This document shows positions 19,320 to 26,745 of a stretch of DNA of 37,704 bases, piece after piece (position 1 is the stretch's first letter; each line of letters opens with the position of its first letter). Made by a program: the position numbers and the translations under genes. Source of the stretch: Thermoleophilaceae bacterium (GTDB lineage Bacteria > Actinomycetota > Thermoleophilia > Solirubrobacterales > Thermoleophilaceae). The DNA is taken from contig JAICJV010000021.1 of assembly GCA_025928265.1 (NCBI GenBank), forward strand, positions 1 through 37,704. Direction: 5' to 3'. Below the pieces are notes generated by a model. It saw only the letters and a list, made by a program, of their open reading frames with translations, was not told where the DNA came from and ran no database searches.

Positions 19320-21322
19320 CGGCCGAGGTTCTCCGTCTGCTGTGCAAGCTGGTGATTCACACTTGCGATGTTGACGGGTCGCCCGGCTCGAACGCGTCGC
19401 AACGCGCCCCGCGCGATCAGATCGCGCGGGCTCATCGCCACCGCGCGGGCCAGCCGCGCCTCCGCCTCGCGCTGGCGGTCGCCACGCGCGGCCAGGAGCC
19501 CCAGCTCGAGCTCGGCGAACTGGCTGCGCGGGTCGCGCGACTGCGCTTCGCGGAACAGGCGCTCCGCCTGATCCCAGCGATGAAGCTGTAGGGCGATGCT
19601 GCCCGCGACCAGGTCGGGGAGCGGGCTGACCGGGTTGAGCGACGCGGCGCGGTCGAGCGTGTCGAAGGCATCCGACGGGCTGGCCGCCCAGTTGTCGACG
19701 GCGTCGTTCACGTCGCGCTGCGCGAGCCACGGCGCGGCCATGCTCAGCGCCGCGACCACGGCGACGACACCCACTCCCGACCCGAGAACCGCTCCGCGCG
19801 CGAGCGGACGCGTCTGACCCGCGCGCCGCGGCACGAGACCCGCCGCCACGCCGAGCGCGGCGAACGCAAGCGTTCCGAGGCCTGCGAACTCCCAGAACCA
19901 GTCGACGGAACCGTGTACGAACCAGGACACGAAGCACGTGAGCCCGGCCGCGGCCGTGGCCGCACCGAGGCCGGCGCGGCGCCGGATGGCGAGCGCCGCC
20001 GCCCAGCCGGCGGCGCCGAGCCCGAGCACCAGCAGCGCGGCGCCCACGATCCCCGTCTGCGACAGCGTCCGCAACTCGACGCTGTGCGGATAGCGCGGCT
20101 GCTCGCCGCTGCGCGCCCGCGCGAGGTAGTCCTGCTGGAAGTTGTCGGCGCCGATGCCGTTCAGCGGGTGCGCGGTGAAGCGGCCCCATGCGACACGCCA
20201 GAAGTCGTAGCGATTCGACCCGAGCGACTGGCTGAAGCGCGAGCCGCCGCCCTTCGGGCTCGACTGACTCTTGAACGTGTGCCACCCGTCGGAGACCGCC
20301 GTGAACGGGCTGCCCTGCTTGCCGACGAACAGCGCGAGGCCGACGATCGCCGCCACGATCGAGCAGGCGAGCAGCGCGTGCCCCGCGCGCCGCGACGCGG
20401 CACGCGATGGCCGCGGACGCGAGCGCTCGACCAGCGCTGCCACGCCGATGATCGCCGCGACGACCGCGGCCGCGATGACCGCTGCGCGCGCGGCCGACCC
20501 CACCGCGTCGCCGAACTGAGGTGTGGCCGCCTTGTCGTAGACGTCGAGCAGCGGCCTGCTGATGGCGAACTCGGCCAGCGCCACCAGCAGCATCGTCAGC
20601 ACGAGGCGGACCCGCTGCGGCGTGACGAGCACGAAGAAGATCGCCGTGGGGGGCGTCGCAAACAGCCAGCCGCGGCTCTGGCCCAGAAGCGCGACCGCAC
20701 CGAGGAACACGGCCGCGGCGCCGAGTACCGCCCGCCCCCATGCCGGGACCTCCCGCCGCGACGCGAGCGCCAGGCTCGGCCAGAGCATCATCGTCCAGAG
20801 CGCCACGCTCGCGTTCGCGTACGAGGTCGGCGACGAGAACTGGCCGTCGAGGAAGAAGCTGCCCGGGTTCGAGGCGGAGCCCGCCCTGATCAGCTCGATC
20901 GCCGCGAGCAGGCCCACGCCTGCGGCCAGGGCGCCGAGCACCGTCGCCGCGGCCGCCGCGCGCATGCGCCAGAGCGCGAACAACGCGAAGACGACGGCGT
21001 AGAGCAGCGTCCGGTTCGCCCCGTCCCACGCGTCCGCCCGCGAATCCGCCCACGCGATGCTCGCGTAGCTCCACAGCGCGTAGCCGAACAGCCCGCCGGC
21101 GGCCAGCCAGACCACTCGCGGCGCGGCCGCGCCCAGCGTAAATGCGCCCACTGTCACGAGCCCGAGCAGGAAAAGCGTGACCGGCGCCCAAGTGGTCACC
21201 TCGAAGCCACCCCGGTCCGCGACACTCACGATGAACACCACCGCCGCCATCAGAGCCAGCAGCAGCACGGGAGATCGCGTCAGCGCCGCCCGCGGCAGAT
21301 CAACGGTTCTGCGGACGGGCAC
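19316..21322 (-). CDS. O-antigen ligase/polymerase-type membrane protein with C-terminal TPR
   Basis: A 668-residue polytopic membrane protein with about a dozen hydrophobic segments. A large loop (about 340-420) holds SNRYDFWRVAWGRFTAHPLNG followed by GADNFQQDYLARARS and YPHSVELRTLSQTGIVG, the WzyC/O-antigen ligase signature in which Arg and His residues handle the lipid-linked sugar. After the last helix a soluble tail (about 540-668) contains two TPR-like repeats (WDQAERLFREAQSRDPRSQF). It probably polymerises or transfers a surface glycan. GTG start at 21322. It is transcribed away from the sugar-transferase genes and coupled to the small peptide gene. Confidence 0.85.
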   Translation of the reverse strand: MPVRRTVDLPRAALTRSPVLLLALMAAVVFIVSVADRGGFEVTTWAPVTLFLLGLVTVGAFTLGAAAPRVVWLAAGGLFGYALWSYASIAWADSRADAWDGANRTLLYAVVFALFALWRMRAAAAATVLGALAAGVGLLAAIELIRAGSASNPGSFFLDGQFSSPTSYANASVALWTMMLWPSLALASRREVPAWGRAVLGAAAVFLGAVALLGQSRGWLFATPPTAIFFVLVTPQRVRLVLTMLLVALAEFAISRPLLDVYDKAATPQFGDAVGSAARAAVIAAAVVAAIIGVAALVERSRPRPSRAASRRAGHALLACSIVAAIVGLALFVGKQGSPFTAVSDGWHTFKSQSSPKGGGSRFSQSLGSNRYDFWRVAWGRFTAHPLNGIGADNFQQDYLARARSGEQPRYPHSVELRTLSQTGIVGAALLVLGLGAAGWAAALAIRRRAGLGAATAAAGLTCFVSWFVHGSVDWFWEFAGLGTLAFAALGVAAGLVPRRAGQTRPLARGAVLGSGVGVVAVVAALSMAAPWLAQRDVNDAVDNWAASPSDAFDTLDRAASLNPVSPLPDLVAGSIALQLHRWDQAERLFREAQSRDPRSQFAELELGLLAARGDRQREAEARLARAVAMSPRDLIARGALRRVRAGRPVNIASVNHQLAQQTENLGR

Positions 21323-21514
21323 GGGCGGATTCTAGGTGCTAGCCCAAATGGGTGAATCGAGGGGCGCCGGGTTGCTATACATGGGGAGCGCCGTTAGAGT
21401 TTCCATGCAGCAACTGGTGGGTATCGGACGGGTAGCACGCGCCCAGGGATGGGTTTTGCTTCGAGGCTCACGGGTAAGGAGGCCCAGTCAACCGTGGTAG
21501 GGAGACCGACTTTC
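21323..21514 (+). other. Intergenic leader before the LPFTG gene
   Basis: The 192 bases between two divergent genes hold a TATACAT at 21376-21382 that could be a -10 box, with a poor -35 (GTGAAT at 21352). That would give a leader of about 125 bases, long for this compact region. CACGG (21469-21473) can pair with CCGTG (21492-21496). A GGGAG near 21500 could serve as ribosome site. I cannot match it to a known riboswitch by eye. Confidence 0.35.
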
Positions 21515-21844
21515 ATGCGTTTCAAGAGAACGACCATCGCGGGGCTCGCCGCGGCGATGCTCGCAGTGGGAGCTCCAGTAGCGATGGGGCAGTCGACGGA
21601 TCCCGTGCAGAACGGCTACAGCACGCCGAGCGGGGTCGTCCAGAGTCAGATCGAGAACAAGACGCCGAACCAGCCCGCAGCGGAGGTCAAGACCTCGACC
21701 CCGCAGGCCGCGGTGCAGCAGAAGTCCAGCTCGCAGCTGCCCTTCACTGGTCTCGACGTTGGGCTCGTGCTCGTGGCAGCCGCAGCGCTGCTCGCAGCCG
21801 GGTTCGGCATCCGGCGCATTTCGCGCCCGACCGGTTCGGTCTGA
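21515..21844 (+). CDS. Small secreted LPFTG protein, likely sortase substrate
   Basis: From ATG 21515 the product has 109 residues. A signal peptide (MRFKRTTIAGLAAAMLAVGA, cleavage probably after AMG near 25) is followed by a 48-residue Gln/Ser/Thr/Pro-rich stretch, then the sorting signal LPFTG (75-79), a hydrophobic segment (81-98) and a basic tail RRISR. This is a textbook wall-sorting layout, and a sortase is encoded 2.3 kb away. The mature part is only about 50 residues and disordered, so it may be a spacer or a coat peptide rather than an enzyme. It ends at a strong terminator. Confidence 0.85.
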   Translation: MRFKRTTIAGLAAAMLAVGAPVAMGQSTDPVQNGYSTPSGVVQSQIENKTPNQPAAEVKTSTPQAAVQQKSSSQLPFTGLDVGLVLVAAAALLAAGFGIRRISRPTGSV

Positions 21845-21860
21845 CCCGCTGACATGTGCT

Positions 21861-21909
21861 AAAGACTTCCCCTGGCTCACCGATATGGGGGCCAGGGAGT
21901 CTTTTTTTT
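21861..21909 (+). terminator. Intrinsic terminator after the LPFTG gene
   Basis: AAAGACT (21861-21867) pairs with AGTCTTT (21898-21904); CCC/GGG and TGGC/GCCA continue the stem with small bulges. Eight T residues (21902-21909) follow. It stops the LPFTG transcript just before the sugar-transferase gene. Confidence 0.85.
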
Positions 21910-21949
21910 GGCGAACGATGGCCCACGATCTGTAGCTGGACTGGAAGAC

Positions 21950-23458
21950 GTGGCTCTCTCGCCTGTTTCGACCGAGCGCGCGGACGCCGCTCGGTCGGAG
22001 CATGTCTCTGAGCCACCGCTTCACGCGCCGCCGCCCGGGCCGCGGCGCAGCTTCCTGACGGGGCGCGGGCTCGTGGTCACGACCGTCGCACTCGACGTCG
22101 TGATGCTGATACTTGCGATCGTCGCCGCGCTCCTGGGCGCAGACGCGGCCAACGTCAACGTCAGCGGCGCGTCGCTCATCTGGATCTATCCGCCGATCGT
22201 GATCGGCCTGCTCGCCCTGCGCGGCATGTACCGGCAGAAGATCACGCTGCGGATCCTCGACGAGGCCGGCCACGTGATCGGCGCGAACTCGGTGGCCGCC
22301 ATGGTCGTCGTCGCGCTGGCGGCCATGAGTGCTCAGGCCGAGGAGCACGCACAGCTTGCCGCGCGCGTCTGGGTGTTCGGCATGCTCTACGTCGTCGGCG
22401 GGCGCCTGATGCTGGGCATCACGCAGCGCCGCGCGCGCCGCGACCGCACGATCAGCAAGCGGACTCTGATCGTGGGAGCAGGCAAGATCGGCGCCCAGGT
22501 CGAGCGGCGCCTGCGCGAGCAGCCCGAGCTGGGGCTCGAACCCGTCGGCTACATCGACGCCTACCCGTCCGACGACACCAAGTTCCCGCGCGAGGTCCCG
22601 ATCCTCGGCAGCCCGGACGAGCTCGAGGAGATCGCGGAGCGCGTGGGCGCGAAGCACGTGGTGCTTGCCTTCCTCTCCTCCCGCGGGTCTGACGCAAAGC
22701 TCGTGCAACTCGTGCGCCAGTGCGACGAACTCGACCTCGAGGTGTCGCTCGTTCCGCGCCTCTTCGAGGCCATCAACGTGCGCGTGAACCTCGAGCACAT
22801 CGGCGGCATGCCGATCTACCGCCTGCGCGCCGTGCGCCCAGGCGGCTGGCAGTTCGCCGCCAAGTACGTGATCGACCGCGTGGCCGCGGCCATCTTCGTG
22901 CTGCTTCTCTCCCCCATCCTGCTGCTCTGCGCGCTGGCCATCAAGCTGTCCTCGCGCGGACCGGTGTTCTACCGCCAGCGGCGCGTGGGCCGCGACGGCC
23001 GCCCGTTCGACCTGCTCAAGTTCCGCTCGATGTACGGCGAGGCCGAGGACCCCGCCGAGAACCCGAACGTGAGCGTGCTGCTTCCCGGCGACACCGCGCC
23101 GGGCGGCATCGAGGGCGACGACCGCCGGACGCTCGTCGGCCGGCTGCTGCGGCGCACCTCGCTCGACGAGCTGCCCCAGCTCTTCAACGTGCTGAAGGGC
23201 GACATGAGCATCGTCGGGCCGCGTCCGGAGCGCCCACAGTTCGTGGAGATGTTCGAGCGCCGCATCGAGCGCTACGACGACCGCCATCGCGTGAAGGCAG
23301 GGATCACCGGCTGGGCTCAGGTGAACGGCCTCCGCGGCAAGACCTCGCTGTCCGACCGCATCGAGCTCGACAACTTCTACATCGAGAACTGGTCGCTCCG
23401 GCTGGATCTGAAGATCCTCGTGATGACGCTGGGCGCCATCTTTTACCCCGCCGAATAA
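21950..23458 (+). CDS. Undecaprenyl-phosphate sugar-phosphate transferase (WcaJ/CpsE type)
   Basis: The enzyme starts exopolysaccharide synthesis by moving a sugar-1-phosphate onto undecaprenyl phosphate. Several N-terminal membrane helices and a Rossmann-like domain (KRTLIVGAGKIGAQVERRL) precede the transferase domain, which begins with a membrane helix (YVIDRVAAAIFVLLLSPILL) and contains RGPVFYRQRRVGRDGRPFDL, LLKFRSMYG, SLDELPQLFNVLKGDMSIVG, GPRPERPQFVEMF and AGITGWAQVNG. All bacterial sugar-transferase motifs are present. The start is uncertain: a TTG at 21908 lies in the terminator T-tract, so I favour GTG 21950 (502 residues). The sugar is unknown. No gene-specific promoter is clear. Confidence 0.9.
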   Translation: MALSPVSTERADAARSEHVSEPPLHAPPPGPRRSFLTGRGLVVTTVALDVVMLILAIVAALLGADAANVNVSGASLIWIYPPIVIGLLALRGMYRQKITLRILDEAGHVIGANSVAAMVVVALAAMSAQAEEHAQLAARVWVFGMLYVVGGRLMLGITQRRARRDRTISKRTLIVGAGKIGAQVERRLREQPELGLEPVGYIDAYPSDDTKFPREVPILGSPDELEEIAERVGAKHVVLAFLSSRGSDAKLVQLVRQCDELDLEVSLVPRLFEAINVRVNLEHIGGMPIYRLRAVRPGGWQFAAKYVIDRVAAAIFVLLLSPILLLCALAIKLSSRGPVFYRQRRVGRDGRPFDLLKFRSMYGEAEDPAENPNVSVLLPGDTAPGGIEGDDRRTLVGRLLRRTSLDELPQLFNVLKGDMSIVGPRPERPQFVEMFERRIERYDDRHRVKAGITGWAQVNGLRGKTSLSDRIELDNFYIENWSLRLDLKILVMTLGAIFYPAE

Positions 23459-23579
23459 CCAAGGATCGCCTCGGACCCGCTAATCGCGGCCAGCATCCGG
23501 CACCGCCATCGCCCGCGTCGCGGTTCTGATTCGATCCGGCGATGAACTCGGCACCCCCGTCTATCGTGCGCGTGGGCCC

Positions 23580-24362
23580 GTGATCGATATCCACTGCCAC
23601 ATCCTTCCCGGGCTCGACGACGGGCCGGCGAACATCGACTTCAGCATCGCGATGGCGCGCGCCGCGGTGGAGGACGGCACGCAGATCATCGTGGCCACGC
23701 CGCACGTGAGGCGCGATCACAAGGTCGATCCCGCAGGCATCCCACCGGCGGTCGACGCCCTGAATGCGCAGCTCGAGGCCGACAAGGTGCCGCTGCGTGT
23801 GGTGGCCGGCGCCGAGGTGGGCTGGCGCGAGGCGGCCGACATGACGGGCGACGAGTTGCGGGACGTGACGCTCGGAAGCTCCGACTACGTCCTGCTCGAG
23901 TGCCCGTACGGCAAGTCGCCCGCGGACATCGAGGGCGTGATCGAACACGTGCGCGCGGCGGGGCTGCGCATCGTCCTCGCGCATCCCGAGCGCTGCCCGC
24001 TCTTCCGGGGTGACCTCGACCGCCAGGTGGCGATCGTCGAGGCGGGCGCCGTCACATCGGTCACCGCCGGGTCGCTTGCGGGGTCGTTCGGCGAGCGCGT
24101 GCAGGAGGTGGCATTCGAGATGCTCGAGCGCGGCATCGTGCACGATGTGGCCTCCGACGCCCACGACCACCTGCACAGGCCGCCGCGGATCAACGTGGCG
24201 CTGCACGAGGCCGACCTTGCCCTCCCCGGCGTGAGCGATCACGCGCCGTGGTTCGCGGTCACCGCGCCGATGGCGATCCTCCGCGGCGAGGAGGTCGGCG
24301 AGCCGCCGCGCGTTGCCCGCCCCAGGCGCACGCCCTGGCGGCGAGTACTCAGAAGAAACTGA
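23580..24362 (+). CDS. cpsB: CpsB/YwqE-type PHP-domain tyrosine phosphatase
   Basis: These manganese-dependent phosphatases dephosphorylate the tyrosine kinases that control capsule chain length. The 260-residue product starts at GTG with the metal motif MIDIHCHILPGLDDGP; further ligands are in ATPHVRRDH (about 40-48), AHPERCPLF (about 138-146), and VASDAHDHLHRPP near 190, all standard PHP positions. It follows the sugar-transferase gene by 121 bases and probably opposes the Wzz-kinase encoded at 30423. A small hairpin lies 20 bases after its stop. Confidence 0.88.
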   Translation: MIDIHCHILPGLDDGPANIDFSIAMARAAVEDGTQIIVATPHVRRDHKVDPAGIPPAVDALNAQLEADKVPLRVVAGAEVGWREAADMTGDELRDVTLGSSDYVLLECPYGKSPADIEGVIEHVRAAGLRIVLAHPERCPLFRGDLDRQVAIVEAGAVTSVTAGSLAGSFGERVQEVAFEMLERGIVHDVASDAHDHLHRPPRINVALHEADLALPGVSDHAPWFAVTAPMAILRGEEVGEPPRVARPRRTPWRRVLRRN

Positions 24363-24381
24363 TTGGACGTTTGTTGGACGC

Positions 24382-24400
24382 CCTGTCCTCCAGCGACAGG
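24382..24400. other. Short hairpin after cpsB
   Basis: CCTGTC (24382-24387) and GACAGG (24395-24400) form a perfect 6-bp stem with a seven-base loop. No T-tract follows, so it may be only a weak terminator or a pause site. Confidence 0.4.
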
Positions 24401-24465
24401 TACCGAGCTGAGTCTCCGATTCATGGCGTGGAACCCCCCACCGCCGAATCGCAGGAGACTCGCCG

Positions 24466-25932
24466 ATGCCGTCCTCCATCTCGCCGCCACTCGGTGCCGC
24501 CCTCCGGGCGCGCGCCGTCTCGATCTTCGTGAAGGCGCTGCTGCTCGCCATCGCGACCAGCGTCACCCTCGCCGCGTGCGGCGCGCGCGCCGAGAACCCG
24601 GCCTGCGACAAGGTCGCCTCCCCCACCGGCTCCGACAACGCCGCCGGCACGGCAGACGCGCCGTTCCGCACCGCGCAGGTCCTCGTCGACGCGCTCGGGG
24701 CCGGCCAGACCGGCTGCCTGCGCGCCGGCACCTACAACGAGAACCTCACGATCCGCCAGGGCGGCCGCGCCGGCGCGCCGGTCACGCTCCGCTCGTACCC
24801 GGGTGAGCGTGCGCGCGTGGTCGGGCGGTTGTGGATTGCCCGCACGGCCGGCTACGTGACGATCTCGTCGCTCGACCTCGACGGCAAGAACCCGGCCGAG
24901 AACCTGCCGAGCCCGACGGTCAACTCCTCGAACGCCACATTCACCGACAACGACGTGACGAACGAGCACACGGCGATCTGCTTCAACCTCGGCAACAGCT
25001 CCTACGGCCGCGCCGTGAACACCGTGATCGCGCGCAACCGCATCCACGACTGCGGCGTGTTGCCGGCCGCCAACCACGACCACGGCATCTACGTGGCCGA
25101 GGCCGACAACACGCAGATCATCGGCAACGTGATCTACGACAACGCCGACCGCGGCGTGCAGCTCTACCCCAATGCGCAGAACACCACGATCCAGGGCAAC
25201 GTCATCGACGGCAACGGCGTCGGCGTGATCTTCTCGGGCGACGGCGGCGAGACGTCCAACAACAACGACGTCGAGTTCAACGTCATCACCAACTCGAACC
25301 AGCGCAACAACGTCGAGTCGTACTACCCGTCGGGCAACCCGATCGGCACCGGCAACGTCGTGCGCAACAACTGCATCGGCGGCGGCGTGCGCGACACCGG
25401 CAACGGCGCCATCGGCGATCAGATCGGCTTCAAGGCCTCGAACAACATCATCGATACGGTGCGCTACCAGAACCGTGCGGCGAAGGACTTCACGCTGCCG
25501 TCCGGCAGCCCGTGCGCACAGCTGCTCGCGCGCAGCCCGGTCCCGTCGCTCGGCGGCACCACCACGGCGCCGCCGCCGGTCGTGGCTCCGCCCAGCGGCG
25601 GCTCTGCCGGCAAGGCGACGACGCACGACCGGCGCTCGGTCCGGCGGGTGTCATTCCGCGGCCGCGGGCATCGTGGCGGCAGGATCCACCTGCGCGGCAG
25701 CGTGAGGGGCGGCATCATCCGCGCGGCATCCGCGAAGCCGCAGAGGCTGCGGGTGACGTTCCAGATGCGCCGGCACGGCAAGTGGCGCCGGATCGGGTCG
25801 ACCAGCGTCCGCCGCAACGCGTTCAAGCGCTCGCTGCGCCTCCCGCGCTACCTGCGCCACCGGACGCTGAAGGTGCGGGCGCGCGTCGCCGGCGTGGGCA
25901 CGTCGAAGAGCGTGCGCGTGCGGGTCCGCTGA
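24466..25932 (+). CDS. Secreted right-handed beta-helix lipoprotein
   Basis: The 488-residue product has a lipoprotein-like signal (AIATSVTLAACG, Cys near residue 38) and a parallel beta-helix core (about 70-350) rich in N-x-I/V turns (TVIARNRIHDCGV, NTQIIGNVIYDNADRG, NTTIQGNVIDGNGVGVI). Such folds are common in polysaccharide lyases, epimerases and carbohydrate-binding surface proteins. A Pro/Ala linker (about 365-385) leads to a basic C-terminal domain (about 390-488, Arg-rich) that could bind acidic glycan or wall polymer. AGGAG lies upstream of the ATG. Context in the glycan cluster suggests a polysaccharide-modifying role, but no catalytic residues could be assigned. Confidence 0.75.
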   Translation: MPSSISPPLGAALRARAVSIFVKALLLAIATSVTLAACGARAENPACDKVASPTGSDNAAGTADAPFRTAQVLVDALGAGQTGCLRAGTYNENLTIRQGGRAGAPVTLRSYPGERARVVGRLWIARTAGYVTISSLDLDGKNPAENLPSPTVNSSNATFTDNDVTNEHTAICFNLGNSSYGRAVNTVIARNRIHDCGVLPAANHDHGIYVAEADNTQIIGNVIYDNADRGVQLYPNAQNTTIQGNVIDGNGVGVIFSGDGGETSNNNDVEFNVITNSNQRNNVESYYPSGNPIGTGNVVRNNCIGGGVRDTGNGAIGDQIGFKASNNIIDTVRYQNRAAKDFTLPSGSPCAQLLARSPVPSLGGTTTAPPPVVAPPSGGSAGKATTHDRRSVRRVSFRGRGHRGGRIHLRGSVRGGIIRAASAKPQRLRVTFQMRRHGKWRRIGSTSVRRNAFKRSLRLPRYLRHRTLKVRARVAGVGTSKSVRVRVR

Positions 25933-25939
25933 GCGTGGG

Positions 25940-26695
25940 TCAGACGCCGCGGACGCGGTCCACGGCGTCGCCGAGCCGCGAGGCGCGCAGCGAGTTCACG
26001 ACGGGCGACAGCTTCAGGCGCGAGCGCCAGTCGGCATCGCCGTAGTAGATGCCCACCCGCGGCCACGCCAGCGGCCGCGGGTCGGGGATCGACGCCTTCA
26101 ACGTGGCGGCGTAGGTGAAGCCCGCCGCGCCGGCGGCGGCCACGACGCGCTCGTCGTAGTCACCGTACGGGTAGGCCAGCGACGCGCACGGCCTGCCCAT
26201 CCGGTCCGTGCAGATCTGGCGTGCACGCTCGAGCTCGCCGGCGAGCGTCGCGTCATCGATCTCGGTGAGGTGCGGATGCGTATGGGTGTGTGCACCGATC
26301 TCCCAGCCTGCGTCCTGAAGCTCGCGCAGCTGGTCCCAGCTCATGCAGGCGAGCTCCGGCTCGTGCGGTCCACCCGACCAGTGATCGATCCCCGCCCACG
26401 ACATCGGCTCGTCACGCCCGGGCCACGCGGTGGGCACGAACATGGTTCCGGTCATGCCCAGCCGCTGCATCAACGGAAAGGCGATGTCGTACACCGACCT
26501 GAACGCGTCGTCGAAGGTGATCGCGACCGTGCGCGGCGCGGGCGGCGCCTCGATCGCCTCGGAGAAGCGGGCCGGCCGGTACCCGCGCCTGCGGAAGCGC
26601 TCGAGCTGAGCCTCGAGGCGCTCGGGGGTCACCGAGAGGTCGGCGTCCCAGCTCGCGCTGACCGCGTGGTAGCAGGGGACGACGACGTGGTCCAC
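25940..26695 (-). CDS. Polysaccharide deacetylase (NodB/CE4 domain)
   Basis: CE4 enzymes remove N-acetyl groups from glycans with a bound metal. The 251-residue product starts at GTG (MDHVVVPCYHAVSASWDADL). It has TFDDAF (residues 60-65, catalytic base and metal Asp), a metal His pair in GAHTHTHPHL (H136/H140), and AYPYGDYDERV near 174-184. There is no signal peptide, which suggests intracellular action or non-classical location; some CE4 enzymes act on lipid-linked precursors. It is convergent with the beta-helix gene (7-base gap) and divergent from the GT4 fusion gene. Confidence 0.9.
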   Translation of the reverse strand: MDHVVVPCYHAVSASWDADLSVTPERLEAQLERFRRRGYRPARFSEAIEAPPAPRTVAITFDDAFRSVYDIAFPLMQRLGMTGTMFVPTAWPGRDEPMSWAGIDHWSGGPHEPELACMSWDQLRELQDAGWEIGAHTHTHPHLTEIDDATLAGELERARQICTDRMGRPCASLAYPYGDYDERVVAAAGAAGFTYAATLKASIPDPRPLAWPRVGIYYGDADWRSRLKLSPVVNSLRASRLGDAVDRVRGV

Positions 26696-26745
26696 TGGTC
26701 CGCCAGCATAAGGGTCGTCCCCCGAAATGGCGAAATAGAGAAAAC

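Noticed and set aside
19913-21355. 480-codon plus-strand open frame opposite the ligase gene
   Set aside because: Extremely Arg-rich with no recognisable domain; the minus-strand membrane protein is unambiguous.
21908-21949. TTG 21908 as start of the sugar transferase
   Set aside because: The codon is within the T-tract of the preceding terminator with no ribosome site; kept only as an alternative.
24466-25560. Direct repeats within the beta-helix gene as a DNA repeat array
   Set aside because: The periodicity is at protein level (N-x-I turns); the DNA copies diverge and no unit repeats exactly.
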